A DNA stretch of 11,323 nt from an uncultured Lachnospiraceae bacterium. Its GTDB lineage: Bacteria; Bacillota; Clostridia; Lachnospirales; Lachnospiraceae. How positions within the stretch are numbered: position 1 is the first letter of the stretch; the number at the start of each line of letters is the position of its first letter. Position numbers and translations under genes: made by a program. Where the stretch lies: the NCBI GenBank assembly GCA_910585065.1, contig CAJUCG010000099.1:1-11323 (forward strand). Direction: 5' to 3'. The notes under the pieces were generated by a model. The model ran no database searches. It saw nothing but the letters and a program-made list of their open reading frames with translations, and was not told where the DNA came from. Positions 1-6,864 of the stretch are shown in pieces.

Positions 1-134
1 AAAGGATTTTTTCATGATTTTTATGTTTTCTATCTTTTGCTCAAATTTCCATTCAATTTTTTTCGTGCCATTTGTCGTATTTGACAATAGGACAATTCAA
101 GAATGCCGGAGGCGGGAGTCCTCCCACATCTGAT

Positions 135-1007
135 TTACATTTTCTTCATAAATACATCAAGCTGATGGAATGGAATTGTGATATGTTGCTCATCAAAGGT
201 ATATTTGATCTCCTCGAGCAAGTCGGAGCGCGTTGTCCAGTAATCTTCCTTTTTCACCCAGACGCGGAACGCGATCTCAACAGCGTCGTCTCCGAAATCA
301 CTGACCATAACCACTATATCATGATCCTGCAAGATCCGCTCTGTATGATGGTCGGCGATGGAGAGAAGGAGTGCCTTCACCCTGCGGATATCGTCCTCGT
401 ATCCGATCGGCACAATCAGATCAAGCCTCCTCGTCGGCTCGTGGGTTACATTGACAATATTGCCGTTGGAGAGCGAACCATTTGGCAGTACTATCGTGCG
501 GTTGTCCACGGTCAGAACGGTTGTATAAAAGATATCAATCTTTGTCACTGTACCCTCAAGCCCCTGTGCCACAATATAATCCCCGACAATAAATGGTTTT
601 AACACCAGCAAAAGTACACCGCCCGCAAAATTGGATAAGCTGCCCTGAAGTGCCAAACCAACGGTTAGTCCGACCGAACCAACTAAAGCTACTGCCGAAG
701 TCGTGGCGATCCCCACTACATTTGCAATAATCATAATCAGCAAGAAGTAGAGAACTACATTTAATACGGAGCCGATAAAACCGGACACACCCTCGTCCAC
801 CTTTGTCCGCTCAAAGCCTTTCTTTACTAGACTTAAAAGAAGATTGATCAATTTTTTGCCGACAAAGAAAATTATCAGCACTAGCACAAGTTTTCCAAGA
901 AAACTCAGCGCGAGCGGCCAAAACCAATTCCAAAATTTAGAAAATTTGCTTTGAACCTGGAAAAGCTCCATAACTGAATCATCAAGGGTAAAATTAAAAA
1001 AATTCAT
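135..1007 (-). CDS. MscS-family small-conductance mechanosensitive ion channel
   Basis: A 290-residue membrane protein with the layout of the MscS channel family, close in length to E. coli MscS. Such channels open under membrane tension and release solutes during hypo-osmotic shock. Hydrophobic helices lie near residues 30-55 and 78-100. A third, glycine/alanine-rich helix (about 105-138, including GLALQGSLSNFAGG) is the pore-lining TM3 signature. It is followed by a soluble beta domain with the family's PNG motif (residues 175-177) and a mixed alpha/beta C-terminal domain. The start lies 8 bases after the glgB stop and its AAAGGA ribosome binding site sits in the last glgB codons, so it is probably the last gene of the manA-yesL-glgB operon. 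No clear terminator follows it in the window. Family assignment is strong; ion selectivity and gating threshold cannot be read. Confidence 0.93.
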   Translation of the reverse strand: MNFFNFTLDDSVMELFQVQSKFSKFWNWFWPLALSFLGKLVLVLIIFFVGKKLINLLLSLVKKGFERTKVDEGVSGFIGSVLNVVLYFLLIMIIANVVGIATTSAVALVGSVGLTVGLALQGSLSNFAGGVLLLVLKPFIVGDYIVAQGLEGTVTKIDIFYTTVLTVDNRTIVLPNGSLSNGNIVNVTHEPTRRLDLIVPIGYEDDIRRVKALLLSIADHHTERILQDHDIVVMVSDFGDDAVEIAFRVWVKKEDYWTTRSDLLEEIKYTFDEQHITIPFHQLDVFMKKM

Positions 1008-1015
1008 CGCCTATT

Positions 1016-3343
1016 TTATTCCTTTCGTGGTTTTTTTACTGGATTTTTTTGTTTTGCAGATGAGGTTTTCTTTTTCTCTGCGGGTTCAGAAGATTTTACC
1101 CTCTTTGCTGCCTTCTTTTTTTCTGTTTCCTCCGCTGAAAAAACGACAAAGCCAAATGGCGGCAGCGCGATCTCGATATACTGATCCTGTCCGTCTACCT
1201 CGCCCTCCTTCGCCTGTTTCACGCGCGGATTTACCATGCCGCTTCCGCCAAATTCCGCCGCCTCACTGTTGAAAATTTCTTTATATTTTCCCCAGAATGG
1301 CACTGCTGCCTTGTAGCCCTGATATTCGACCGGAGTAAAATTGCAGATAACAAAAAGCTTTTCTGTGGATTTTTTGGAGTAGCGCGCAAAGCTGACTAAG
1401 CTGTGATCAGCATCCTGGCAGCTCACCCAGGAAAAGCCTTTCGGGTCGTAGTCCATCTCATACAGTGCCGGATGTCTGCGGTAGAAATCATTTAATTTTG
1501 CCGAGTAATTCTGCATCTGATAATGCTTCTCATAGGAGAGCAAATCCCAGTCAAGACTGCGCTCTTCACTCCACTCTCTTGTCTGACCAAACTCCTGTCC
1601 CATAAACAAAAGTTTCTTGCCCGGATGCGTCATCATAAAACCGTAGGCCAATCTAAGATTCGCAAATTTCTGCTCCATGGAACCTGGCATCTTATAGAGC
1701 ATCGAAGCCTTTCCATGCACTACTTCATCGTGCGAGAAAACAAGGACGAACTTCTCGCTGTATGCGTACATCATCCCAAAGGTAAGTGCCCCGTGACAGC
1801 CCTTGCGAAAGAGCGGGTCCTGCTTCATATAGCCCGTAAAATCATTCATCCAGCCCATATTCCACTTAAAATCAAAGCCGAGACCGCCATTTTTGACATT
1901 GCCCGTCACTTCTGGCCATGCCGTGGACTCTTCTGCAATCAAAACTGCGCCGTCTTCGCGCTTATGGAAAACAGAGTTTAGGTGATGGAACAACTCGATC
2001 GCGTCCAGATTTTCATGTCCGCCATATTCATTTGCCACCCACTCCCCTGCATTTTTGCCATAATCAAGGTAGAGCATCGAGGCCACCGCATCCATGCGAA
2101 TCCCGTCCGCATGGAATTTCTCCACCCAGAACAATGCATTCGCAATCAAGAAATTTGATACCTGAGGGCGCGCATAATTATAAATCAATGTTCCCCAGTG
2201 AGGATGCGCACCTTTTCGCGGATCTTGGTGTTCATACAGACAAGTTCCATCAAAATTTGACAATCCAAATGTATCGCGCGGAAAATGTGCAGGAACCCAG
2301 TCAAGAATAACACCAATGCCTTGTTCATGCATATAATTCATAAAATACATAAAATCCTGTGGGGTGCCATAGCGCGCCGTCGCTGCATAATATCCTGTTA
2401 CCTGATAGCCCCAGGAGCCGTCAAACGGATGCTCCATCACTGGCATTAGCTCAATATGTGTATAGCCCATCTTTTTTACATACTCCGCCAACATCACAGC
2501 AAGTTCGCGGTAATTGTAAAAACTGCCGTTCTTCTCCTCCGGTTTCTTAAAAGATCCGAGATGCACCTCGTAGATGGACATTGGTGCTTCCTCAAGATTT
2601 GTCTGTCTGCGCGCCTCCATCCATTTTTTATCCGTCCAGCAAAACTCGGAGAGATCCGTGACAATAGAGGCGTTTGCCGGGCGCAGTTCCGCAGCGTTCG
2701 CATAGGGATCAGCCTTTAAATATGTCAGACCGCCCTTCGCCTTGATCTCAAATTTATAGACTTCACCCTGCTTAACCCCCGGAATAAAGATCTCAAAGAT
2801 CCCCGAATCGCCAAGTCTTTGCATCTGATGTCTTCTGCCATCCCAATTGTTGAAATTTCCGACCACGCTCACGCGCATGGCATTTGGTGCCCAGACAGCA
2901 AAATGCGTGCCGGTAACCTCCATCTTACCCAAGGATCTCCTCTTTAGGATATGTGCGCCGAGTTTCTCATAGATCGTGTAGTGAATTCCCTGCGAAAATT
3001 TCTCGCAGTCCTCTTTTGAAATATAGGGTTCAAACGCATAGGGATCGACATATCCTTCGATATGCCCATCTCTGTGCTGCGCCCGCAGCGTGTAGGCAGG
3101 AATCTTTTTGCTGGGGATCAACGCCGCAAAATATCCCGCCTCATCCTCCTTCACCATCGGGTACTCTTCCCCCTTTTCAAGCACAAGCACCATGCTCTGT
3201 GCCTCCGGCATAAACCCACAGATCAGCACGCCGTCCTCGGTTAATCTCGGTCCTAAGATCTCATGCGGCATATCCGCCTCCGAATATACTACGGCCTCGA
3301 TTGCCGCCCAATCCATCAGATCGTAAATTTTTTGCTCTTCCAT
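1016..3343 (-). CDS. glgB: 1,4-alpha-glucan (glycogen) branching enzyme, GH13
   Basis: A 775-residue branching enzyme that cuts alpha-1,4 glucan chains and rejoins them through alpha-1,6 links during glycogen synthesis in the cytoplasm. An N-terminal beta domain (about 25-110) precedes a CBM48-type domain (about 140-235, with WAPNA and VVGNFNNWDG). The GH13 barrel runs from about 255 to 600. Catalytic residues are visible: nucleophile D418 in DGIRMDAV, acid/base E471 in IAEEST, and the third acid D539 in FSHDEVVHGK; conserved region I is DWVPAHF (348-354). A C-terminal beta domain ends near 735. Residues 738-775 are an unusual tail rich in Lys, Ser, Ala and Pro. At 775 residues it is longer than E. 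coli GlgB (about 728), partly because of that tail. TAGGAGG sits 5 bases before the ATG. It lies 19 bases after yesL. No other glycogen gene (glgA, glgC, glgP) is in the window. Confidence 0.96.
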   Translation of the reverse strand: MEEQKIYDLMDWAAIEAVVYSEADMPHEILGPRLTEDGVLICGFMPEAQSMVLVLEKGEEYPMVKEDEAGYFAALIPSKKIPAYTLRAQHRDGHIEGYVDPYAFEPYISKEDCEKFSQGIHYTIYEKLGAHILKRRSLGKMEVTGTHFAVWAPNAMRVSVVGNFNNWDGRRHQMQRLGDSGIFEIFIPGVKQGEVYKFEIKAKGGLTYLKADPYANAAELRPANASIVTDLSEFCWTDKKWMEARRQTNLEEAPMSIYEVHLGSFKKPEEKNGSFYNYRELAVMLAEYVKKMGYTHIELMPVMEHPFDGSWGYQVTGYYAATARYGTPQDFMYFMNYMHEQGIGVILDWVPAHFPRDTFGLSNFDGTCLYEHQDPRKGAHPHWGTLIYNYARPQVSNFLIANALFWVEKFHADGIRMDAVASMLYLDYGKNAGEWVANEYGGHENLDAIELFHHLNSVFHKREDGAVLIAEESTAWPEVTGNVKNGGLGFDFKWNMGWMNDFTGYMKQDPLFRKGCHGALTFGMMYAYSEKFVLVFSHDEVVHGKASMLYKMPGSMEQKFANLRLAYGFMMTHPGKKLLFMGQEFGQTREWSEERSLDWDLLSYEKHYQMQNYSAKLNDFYRRHPALYEMDYDPKGFSWVSCQDADHSLVSFARYSKKSTEKLFVICNFTPVEYQGYKAAVPFWGKYKEIFNSEAAEFGGSGMVNPRVKQAKEGEVDGQDQYIEIALPPFGFVVFSAEETEKKKAAKRVKSSEPAEKKKTSSAKQKNPVKKPRKE

Positions 3344-3362
3344 ATCAACCTCCTAAAATTTT

Positions 3363-4160
3363 TTATTCTAAATACCATAAATCCTTTTTCTCGCCATCCT
3401 CACCTTCCGATACAACATCATTTTCTGTGATAAGCGTGCCGTCCGCTGCCGCCGTTTTCTCCGGCTTTGGCATATATCGCTTAAAGACATGCTCGATCAG
3501 AAAGGAGGAAAAGAGTGCGCAGACCGCAGGCATAAAGAATACTGCGGGCAAAATAACATACATTGCAACCACTGTCAACGCCACAATCACAAGAATTCCC
3601 GCCGTGTGCAGGATATGGCGGAATGCCATATAGACCGCCGTCTTAAAAAGCTGTTTTACCCCCATGGTAAATCTTGAGAGTACCGGGAACAAAAACATCA
3701 ATGTTCCCGAAAGCACAAAACAGATCGCAAGCGTCACGACCAAAAGCACACGTCCCATCATATCCTCCGAAGCGGTCACCGCTGCATAGGAATACTGTAA
3801 ATTAAAGCTTAAAAGCGTGACTAACGCGCCCAAAACCGCACCGGAAATCGCACCCACTTTAAAATTCAGCTTGAATGCGTACACAAATTCATGGAAGACA
3901 TAGCCGCGATCCCTGCGGATCACCTTCATGCACACATAGTAGATGGCTGAAGTTGCAGGACCTATCGGCACCATACAGACCGCGTCGATCGCCATATAGA
4001 TAAAAAGTTGTATCGGGTCGCTCAATGTGCTTGTGACCAGCGTGATCATAAAATATCCCGGAAGGCTGCAGACCGCCCACAAAATACTTACAAATAACAT
4101 ATCCCAGAGTTTTGACATTCCCCGGAAAAAAGTATTGTCCGGATTAAAAAGTCCTCCCAT
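3363..4160 (-). CDS. YesL/DUF624-family integral membrane protein
   Basis: A 265-residue polytopic membrane protein resembling the YesL (DUF624) family. The N-terminus with NPDNTFFRGMSKLWDM followed by a hydrophobic segment ending in SLPG is typical of that family. Hydrophobic stretches occur near residues 20-42, 52-78, 100-120, 136-160 and 185-225, suggesting five or six membrane helices. The last 35 or so residues are soluble and acidic. YesL-type genes are often found near carbohydrate uptake or utilisation genes, but their biochemical role is unknown. Here the gene lies between manA and glgB: its ATG is 6 bases after the manA stop, and its purine-rich binding site (GAGGAAG) overlaps the end of manA, which indicates translational coupling. 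Family confidence is good; function is not assigned. Confidence 0.85.
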   Translation of the reverse strand: MGGLFNPDNTFFRGMSKLWDMLFVSILWAVCSLPGYFMITLVTSTLSDPIQLFIYMAIDAVCMVPIGPATSAIYYVCMKVIRRDRGYVFHEFVYAFKLNFKVGAISGAVLGALVTLLSFNLQYSYAAVTASEDMMGRVLLVVTLAICFVLSGTLMFLFPVLSRFTMGVKQLFKTAVYMAFRHILHTAGILVIVALTVVAMYVILPAVFFMPAVCALFSSFLIEHVFKRYMPKPEKTAAADGTLITENDVVSEGEDGEKKDLWYLE

Positions 4161-4166
4161 AAATCA

Positions 4167-5123
4167 TTACTTCCTCTCTCTTTCACTCGAAACAACACAG
4201 GAGGTAATTAACATCATATCCCCCGAAAGCCGATAAGTACCATAATTCGCAGGAAGCAGAAAATGATCGCCTTTTTTAAGGTTTACTCCATCGAGTACTC
4301 CCCCGCCCTCTACCACACTGAAGATGCGGAAAGGCTCCGAGAGAAAGAACTCTGCCTCCCCCTTAACTTCAAGCTTGTCCACCGAGTAGTAATCACAGGA
4401 GATCAAATGTTCTCTTAAAACGCCCCCGATCTGCTCCTTTGCGCACTCCGCCCCCACATCCCGATGTGGACAGCCAATCACATCAATGCTTTTTTCAATA
4501 TGGAGTTCGCGCGGCTTGCCATTCTGCAGGCGATCATAATCGTAAAGACGGTAGGTGATATCACTGTTTTGCTGCGTCTCTAAAATAAGTGTCCCCCCTT
4601 TGATGGCATGTACTGTCCCCGGTACAATCTGGAAAAAATCCCCTTTTTTGATCGGAATAACACGGATCAGCTCGTCCCATCGTTTATGTTCTATCATCTG
4701 CCGCAGTTCTTCCTTACTTTTTGCATGGTGCCCAATCACAATCTTTGCGTCCTTGTCACAGTCTAAAATATACCAGCACTCCGTCTTGCCAAGCGAACCA
4801 TTCTCATGCTCTTTTGCGTAAGCGTCGTCGGGATGCACCTGGATGCTTAGATCCTCCTTCGCGTCAATAATCTTGATAAGCAGCGGGAATACCTCGCCCT
4901 CTATCCCGCCAAAAAGCTCTCTCTCTTTCGCAAAGAGTTCGCTTAAATGCCTTCCGTCAAAGCGTCCTCCCCTGATGCGGCAGTCGCCGTTTTTATGCGC
5001 GCTGACCGCCCAGCATTCCCCTGTCTTCTCACTTGGAATATTGTAGCCAAAGTCTTTAGAAAGCCGGTTTCCGCCCCAGATCATCTCCTTAAAAACAGGT
5101 TCTAAAAAAATCGCTTCATGCAT
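4167..5123 (-). CDS. manA: Class I mannose-6-phosphate isomerase
   Basis: A 318-residue zinc-dependent cupin isomerase that interconverts mannose 6-phosphate and fructose 6-phosphate. The short bacterial form, about 310-320 residues, matches Bacillus ManA/Pmi. Zinc ligands can be placed at Q95 and H97 (IQVHPDD), E115 (KTECWY) and H172 (PGTVHAI). The conserved arginine is R192 in TYRLYDY, near the active site. A GAGG box 6 bases upstream of the ATG supports the start. It is the first gene of the presumed manA-yesL-glgB-mscS operon and lies about 70 bases after the predicted transcription start. Fructose 6-phosphate connects mannose use with the hexose phosphates that feed glycogen, so the coupling with glgB makes metabolic sense, although it is not a standard gene pair. 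Confidence 0.95.
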   Translation of the reverse strand: MHEAIFLEPVFKEMIWGGNRLSKDFGYNIPSEKTGECWAVSAHKNGDCRIRGGRFDGRHLSELFAKERELFGGIEGEVFPLLIKIIDAKEDLSIQVHPDDAYAKEHENGSLGKTECWYILDCDKDAKIVIGHHAKSKEELRQMIEHKRWDELIRVIPIKKGDFFQIVPGTVHAIKGGTLILETQQNSDITYRLYDYDRLQNGKPRELHIEKSIDVIGCPHRDVGAECAKEQIGGVLREHLISCDYYSVDKLEVKGEAEFFLSEPFRIFSVVEGGGVLDGVNLKKGDHFLLPANYGTYRLSGDMMLITSCVVSSERERK

Positions 5124-5147
5124 AATCTACCTCGCTTACAAATTATT

Positions 5148-5188
5148 TGTGTCCGCAGAAAATCAAAAAAGTCTTCGTTACGGACACA
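5148..5188 (-). promoter_or_regulatory. Leader hairpin / inverted repeat before manA
   Basis: TGTGTCCG (5148-5155) and CGGACACA (5181-5188) are perfect 8-bp inverted arms around a 25-base AU-rich loop. The dyad lies wholly inside the predicted manA leader, starting about 8 bases after the predicted transcription start. It ends about 25 bases before the ATG, so an RNA stem would leave the GAGG ribosome binding site free. It lacks a following U tract, so it is not a simple terminator. It could be an mRNA-stabilising stem or a downstream operator. Confidence 0.5.
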
Positions 5189-5202
5189 TTCCTTTTGTCT
5201 TT

Positions 5203-5231
5203 AGTATAACACGTTTTTTTTTTTTTGTCCA
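5203..5231 (-). promoter_or_regulatory. Sigma-A-type promoter of the manA-yesL-glgB-mscS operon, with poly-A spacer
   Basis: On the minus strand a TGGACA -35 box (5226-5231, five of six consensus bases) and a TATACT -10 box (5203-5208, five of six) are separated by exactly 17 bases (5209-5225). Twelve of those spacer bases belong to a run of 13 A. The predicted transcription start is near 5196, leaving a leader of roughly 73 bases before the manA ATG. No other promoter of this quality is seen within the four-gene block. Confidence 0.75.
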
Positions 5232-5248
5232 CGCTTTTCAGACATCTT

Positions 5249-5271
5249 CCGCACAAAGGAAAAAAGTGCGG
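5249..5271. repeat. Inverted repeat upstream of the manA promoter
   Basis: CCGCAC (5249-5254) and GTGCGG (5266-5271) are perfect inverted arms separated by 11 A/G-rich bases. The centre lies about 64 bases upstream of the predicted manA transcription start, a distance common for activator sites. It does not match the CcpA cre consensus. No regulator gene is adjacent, so the role is inferred from position only. Confidence 0.35.
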
Positions 5272-5291
5272 TTAACAGGATCAAAAGGAAT

Positions 5292-5351
5292 CAAAAAGAA
5301 AAGCAGATTCGCCCTTTTCGACTTTTTACCGAGAAGGGCAAACCTGCTTTT
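5292..5351 (-). terminator. Rho-independent terminator of the helical-bundle gene
   Basis: Arms 5299-5316 and 5334-5351 form an 18-bp stem. On the minus-strand RNA all 18 positions pair (two as G-U wobbles), whereas the plus-strand RNA would have two A/C mismatches, so the structure is tuned to minus-strand transcription. The 3' side continues into TCTTTTTGA. It lies about 100 bases after the stop of the gene at 5451-5882 and insulates the manA promoter from readthrough. Confidence 0.8.
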
Positions 5352-5450
5352 GCTTTAAGAATGCCATAATATTTTCTTTTTTTAGTTTAATATATAAAAA
5401 TCTATAATATCCTGTGTTTTTAATATACATTACTTATATAAAATACTTTA

Positions 5451-5882
5451 TCACAGATAACATTGAAGATTCCTGCGCAGTTTTTCCTCCGATTCAATCA
5501 ATCTTCCCGTCAGCTTTACTACACTTTCCTCCGCGTTTTGGTACTGGTTTAAATAGCGGTGCAAAGACTTAATTCCCATATCGCAGCCGTCAGTAAGCAG
5601 ATCCGCCACCGTCGCATCGCTCTCCTGCACGGTTAGCTTTACGCCCGTCTTCATCGCAGACATCATTTTTGCCACTGGATGCGGGTCCTTCCCCTCCTCA
5701 TGGTATTTCAAAAGAATCGCGTGGGTCTCATCCCCTAACTTTTCATGTTCTTTCTTTGCCGCTTTTAAAATTTCGCGCAGATCATTTGCCTGCACTTTAT
5801 CTAATACATCATCTAAGGAATTCACTCCCATCTTGATCCCGGAATTGCACTCTTTTAAAAGTGCTATCGTATCATTTTCCAT
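5451..5882 (-). CDS. Uncharacterised all-helical protein with internal duplication (ferritin-like/DUF2383-type possible)
   Basis: A 143-residue soluble protein with no signal peptide or membrane segment. Composition and heptad-like spacing suggest a bundle of long helices. Two segments resemble each other: residues 18-52 (MGVNSLDDVLDKV, ending KEHEKL) and 102-138 (MGIKSLHRYLNQY, ending ESEEKL), which implies a duplicated helix pair. This layout is reminiscent of ferritin-like or DUF2383-type four-helix bundles, but I see no clear EXXH metal-binding pair, so the family is a suggestion only. The start used is the second ATG (5882): the AAAGG box directly abuts the first ATG at 5894 but lies about 9 bases before the second. 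The gene is monocistronic, divergent from the methyltransferase gene and followed by its own strong terminator. Function unknown. Confidence 0.75.
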   Translation of the reverse strand: MENDTIALLKECNSGIKMGVNSLDDVLDKVQANDLREILKAAKKEHEKLGDETHAILLKYHEEGKDPHPVAKMMSAMKTGVKLTVQESDATVADLLTDGCDMGIKSLHRYLNQYQNAEESVVKLTGRLIESEEKLRRNLQCYL

Positions 5883-5977
5883 TACTTTCACCATCCTTTC
5901 CGGTATTTATTATCCGCGTTTTTATAAGCTTTATCCCGGAAGAATTCGAATTACAGAAATTGTAACTTTCACTGGTC

Positions 5978-6006
5978 TGGACTTTTTTTCCTTGTCGTGA
6001 TATGAT
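5978..6006 (+). promoter_or_regulatory. Candidate extended -10 promoter of the methyltransferase gene
   Basis: TATGAT (6001-6006, five of six consensus bases) is preceded by TGA, giving an extended -10 TGn motif. TGGACT (5978-5983, four of six) lies 17 bases upstream. The predicted start is near 6012-6013, giving a leader of about 80 bases before the ATG at 6093. It sits in the 210-base spacer between two divergent genes. I found no equally good promoter for the opposite gene. Confidence 0.55.
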
Positions 6007-6019
6007 AAAAAAAATGCAT

Positions 6020-6062
6020 CCGCGCAGACAGCTTTACAAGGCTTGTGAATACCGCCGCGCGG
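6020..6062 (+). promoter_or_regulatory. GC-rich leader hairpin before the methyltransferase gene
   Basis: CCGCGC (6020-6025) and GCGCGG (6057-6062) can form a 6-bp all-GC stem. A weaker inner pairing (ACAGC with GCTTGT, one bulge) is nested inside. The structure lies between the predicted transcription start and the ribosome binding site (AAGGA, 6075-6079) in an otherwise AT-rich leader. It may stabilise the mRNA or control translation; no known riboswitch class is recognised. Confidence 0.35.
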
Positions 6063-6092
6063 GAAAACTAAAAAAAGGAATAGAGAATTATT

Positions 6093-6758
6093 ATGGCAGA
6101 ATTTACAGTAATCATCAAAAATCAAGAATTAAAATTTAAAACAGATAAGATGGTATTTTCACCGAAAGCACTTGACTTAGGCACCGCCGCCATGCTCTCC
6201 GTAGCAGAATTCTCACCGGGAGATAAAGTGCTAGATCTTGGCTGCGGCTACGGTCCGGTCGGAATTCTCGCCGCCAAATTTATTGATCCTGACCGGGTAG
6301 TAATGTGTGATATCTCGGAGGATGCCGTGCAGCTTGCACGGGCAAATGCGGCACAAAATGGGGGGACGGAGGTTATGCGCATAGTAAAGAGCGACGGTTT
6401 TTCTAACATCCCCGACAAGGATTTTACAAAAATTTTTAGTAATCCTCCCTACCACACGGATTTTTCTGTCGCAAAAAAATTTATCGAAGATGGCTTTTTG
6501 CATCTGGTGACAGGCGGGATAATGTATATGGTCACAAAACGGCGCGAATGGTACAAAAACAAGCTGATCGCGGTTTTCGGCGGGGTACATATTGATGAAA
6601 TTGACGGATACTATGTATTTACCGCGGAAAAGAGAGAGAAAAAACCAAGAACAGAAAATACATCAAAAAATAACTTGGAAGAAAAAGATAAAAAAAGGGA
6701 AAAATCGTTAAAACTTTCTAAAAAATTAGCAAGAAAAGAGGCACGAAAGCACAGATAG
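6093..6758 (+). CDS. Class I SAM-dependent methyltransferase, RsmC/MTS-like (N-methyltransferase with NPPY motif)
   Basis: A 221-residue protein. The Rossmann SAM-binding motif is VLDLGCGYGP (residues 46-55), followed by the acidic residue D73 in MCDIS and the catalytic motif SNPPY (116-120). N/D-PP-Y/F motifs mark enzymes that methylate exocyclic or amide nitrogens in nucleic acids or proteins. The single compact domain (about 1-178) resembles the small MTS domain of RsmC (16S rRNA guanine N2) and B. subtilis YbxB, so an rRNA or tRNA substrate is likely but not proven. From about residue 179 the protein becomes an extremely basic Lys/Arg/Glu-rich tail running to the end, plausibly RNA-binding. 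It is the only plus-strand gene here and is not in an operon. A purine-rich site (AAGGA, with AGAG closer) precedes the ATG. No good plus-strand terminator is seen after the stop. Confidence 0.85.
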   Translation: MAEFTVIIKNQELKFKTDKMVFSPKALDLGTAAMLSVAEFSPGDKVLDLGCGYGPVGILAAKFIDPDRVVMCDISEDAVQLARANAAQNGGTEVMRIVKSDGFSNIPDKDFTKIFSNPPYHTDFSVAKKFIEDGFLHLVTGGIMYMVTKRREWYKNKLIAVFGGVHIDEIDGYYVFTAEKREKKPRTENTSKNNLEEKDKKREKSLKLSKKLARKEARKHR

Positions 6759-6823
6759 GCAAACTCGTCCATATAATCTATACAAATTTTTACTCATGTG
6801 AAATAAAGAAGTAAAAGAAGTGT

Positions 6824-6864
6824 AAAAAATTTTGCCGTTCCCTATCCGGCTGACTGCCGGACGG
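6824..6864 (-). terminator. Terminator-like hairpin at the end of the candidate RNA
   Basis: On the minus strand CCGTCCGGC pairs with GCCGG and, after a 7-base bulge, CGG: stem TCCGGC/GCCGGA around a 5-base loop (6845-6861), extended by CCGT (6835-6838) with ACGG (6861-6864). It is followed by CAAAATTTTTT (6824-6834). The T tract is on the minus-strand side only. Confidence 0.5.

Larger units (their letters stand above)
5124..5450. other. Regulatory intergenic region upstream of manA
   Basis: These 327 bases hold no convincing gene. From right to left: a very AT-rich 3' untranslated stretch after the helical-bundle gene (about 5358-5450), that gene's terminator hairpin (5299-5351), a 6-bp inverted repeat (5249-5271), the manA promoter with a poly-A spacer (5203-5231), and a 73-base manA leader containing an 8-bp inverted repeat (5148-5188). 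The subfeatures are listed separately. Confidence 0.8.

Noticed and set aside
1..15. Minus-strand ATG reading M-K-K-S-F at the window edge, a possible next gene
   Set aside because: Only five codons are visible and no ribosome binding site precedes the ATG, so it cannot be called.
105..125. Hairpin-forming GGAGG/CCTCC and GGGAG/CTCCC after the MscS gene
   Set aside because: The stems are short, the loops conflict and no T tract follows on the minus strand, so I do not call a terminator.
72..602. 176-codon plus-strand open frame
   Set aside because: It lies antisense to the end of the MscS gene, which has clear family motifs and good coupling to glgB. The frame has no ribosome binding site and no recognisable protein features.
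1523..2310. Long plus-strand frames opposite glgB
   Set aside because: They are antisense shadows of a well-conserved GH13 gene with intact catalytic motifs.
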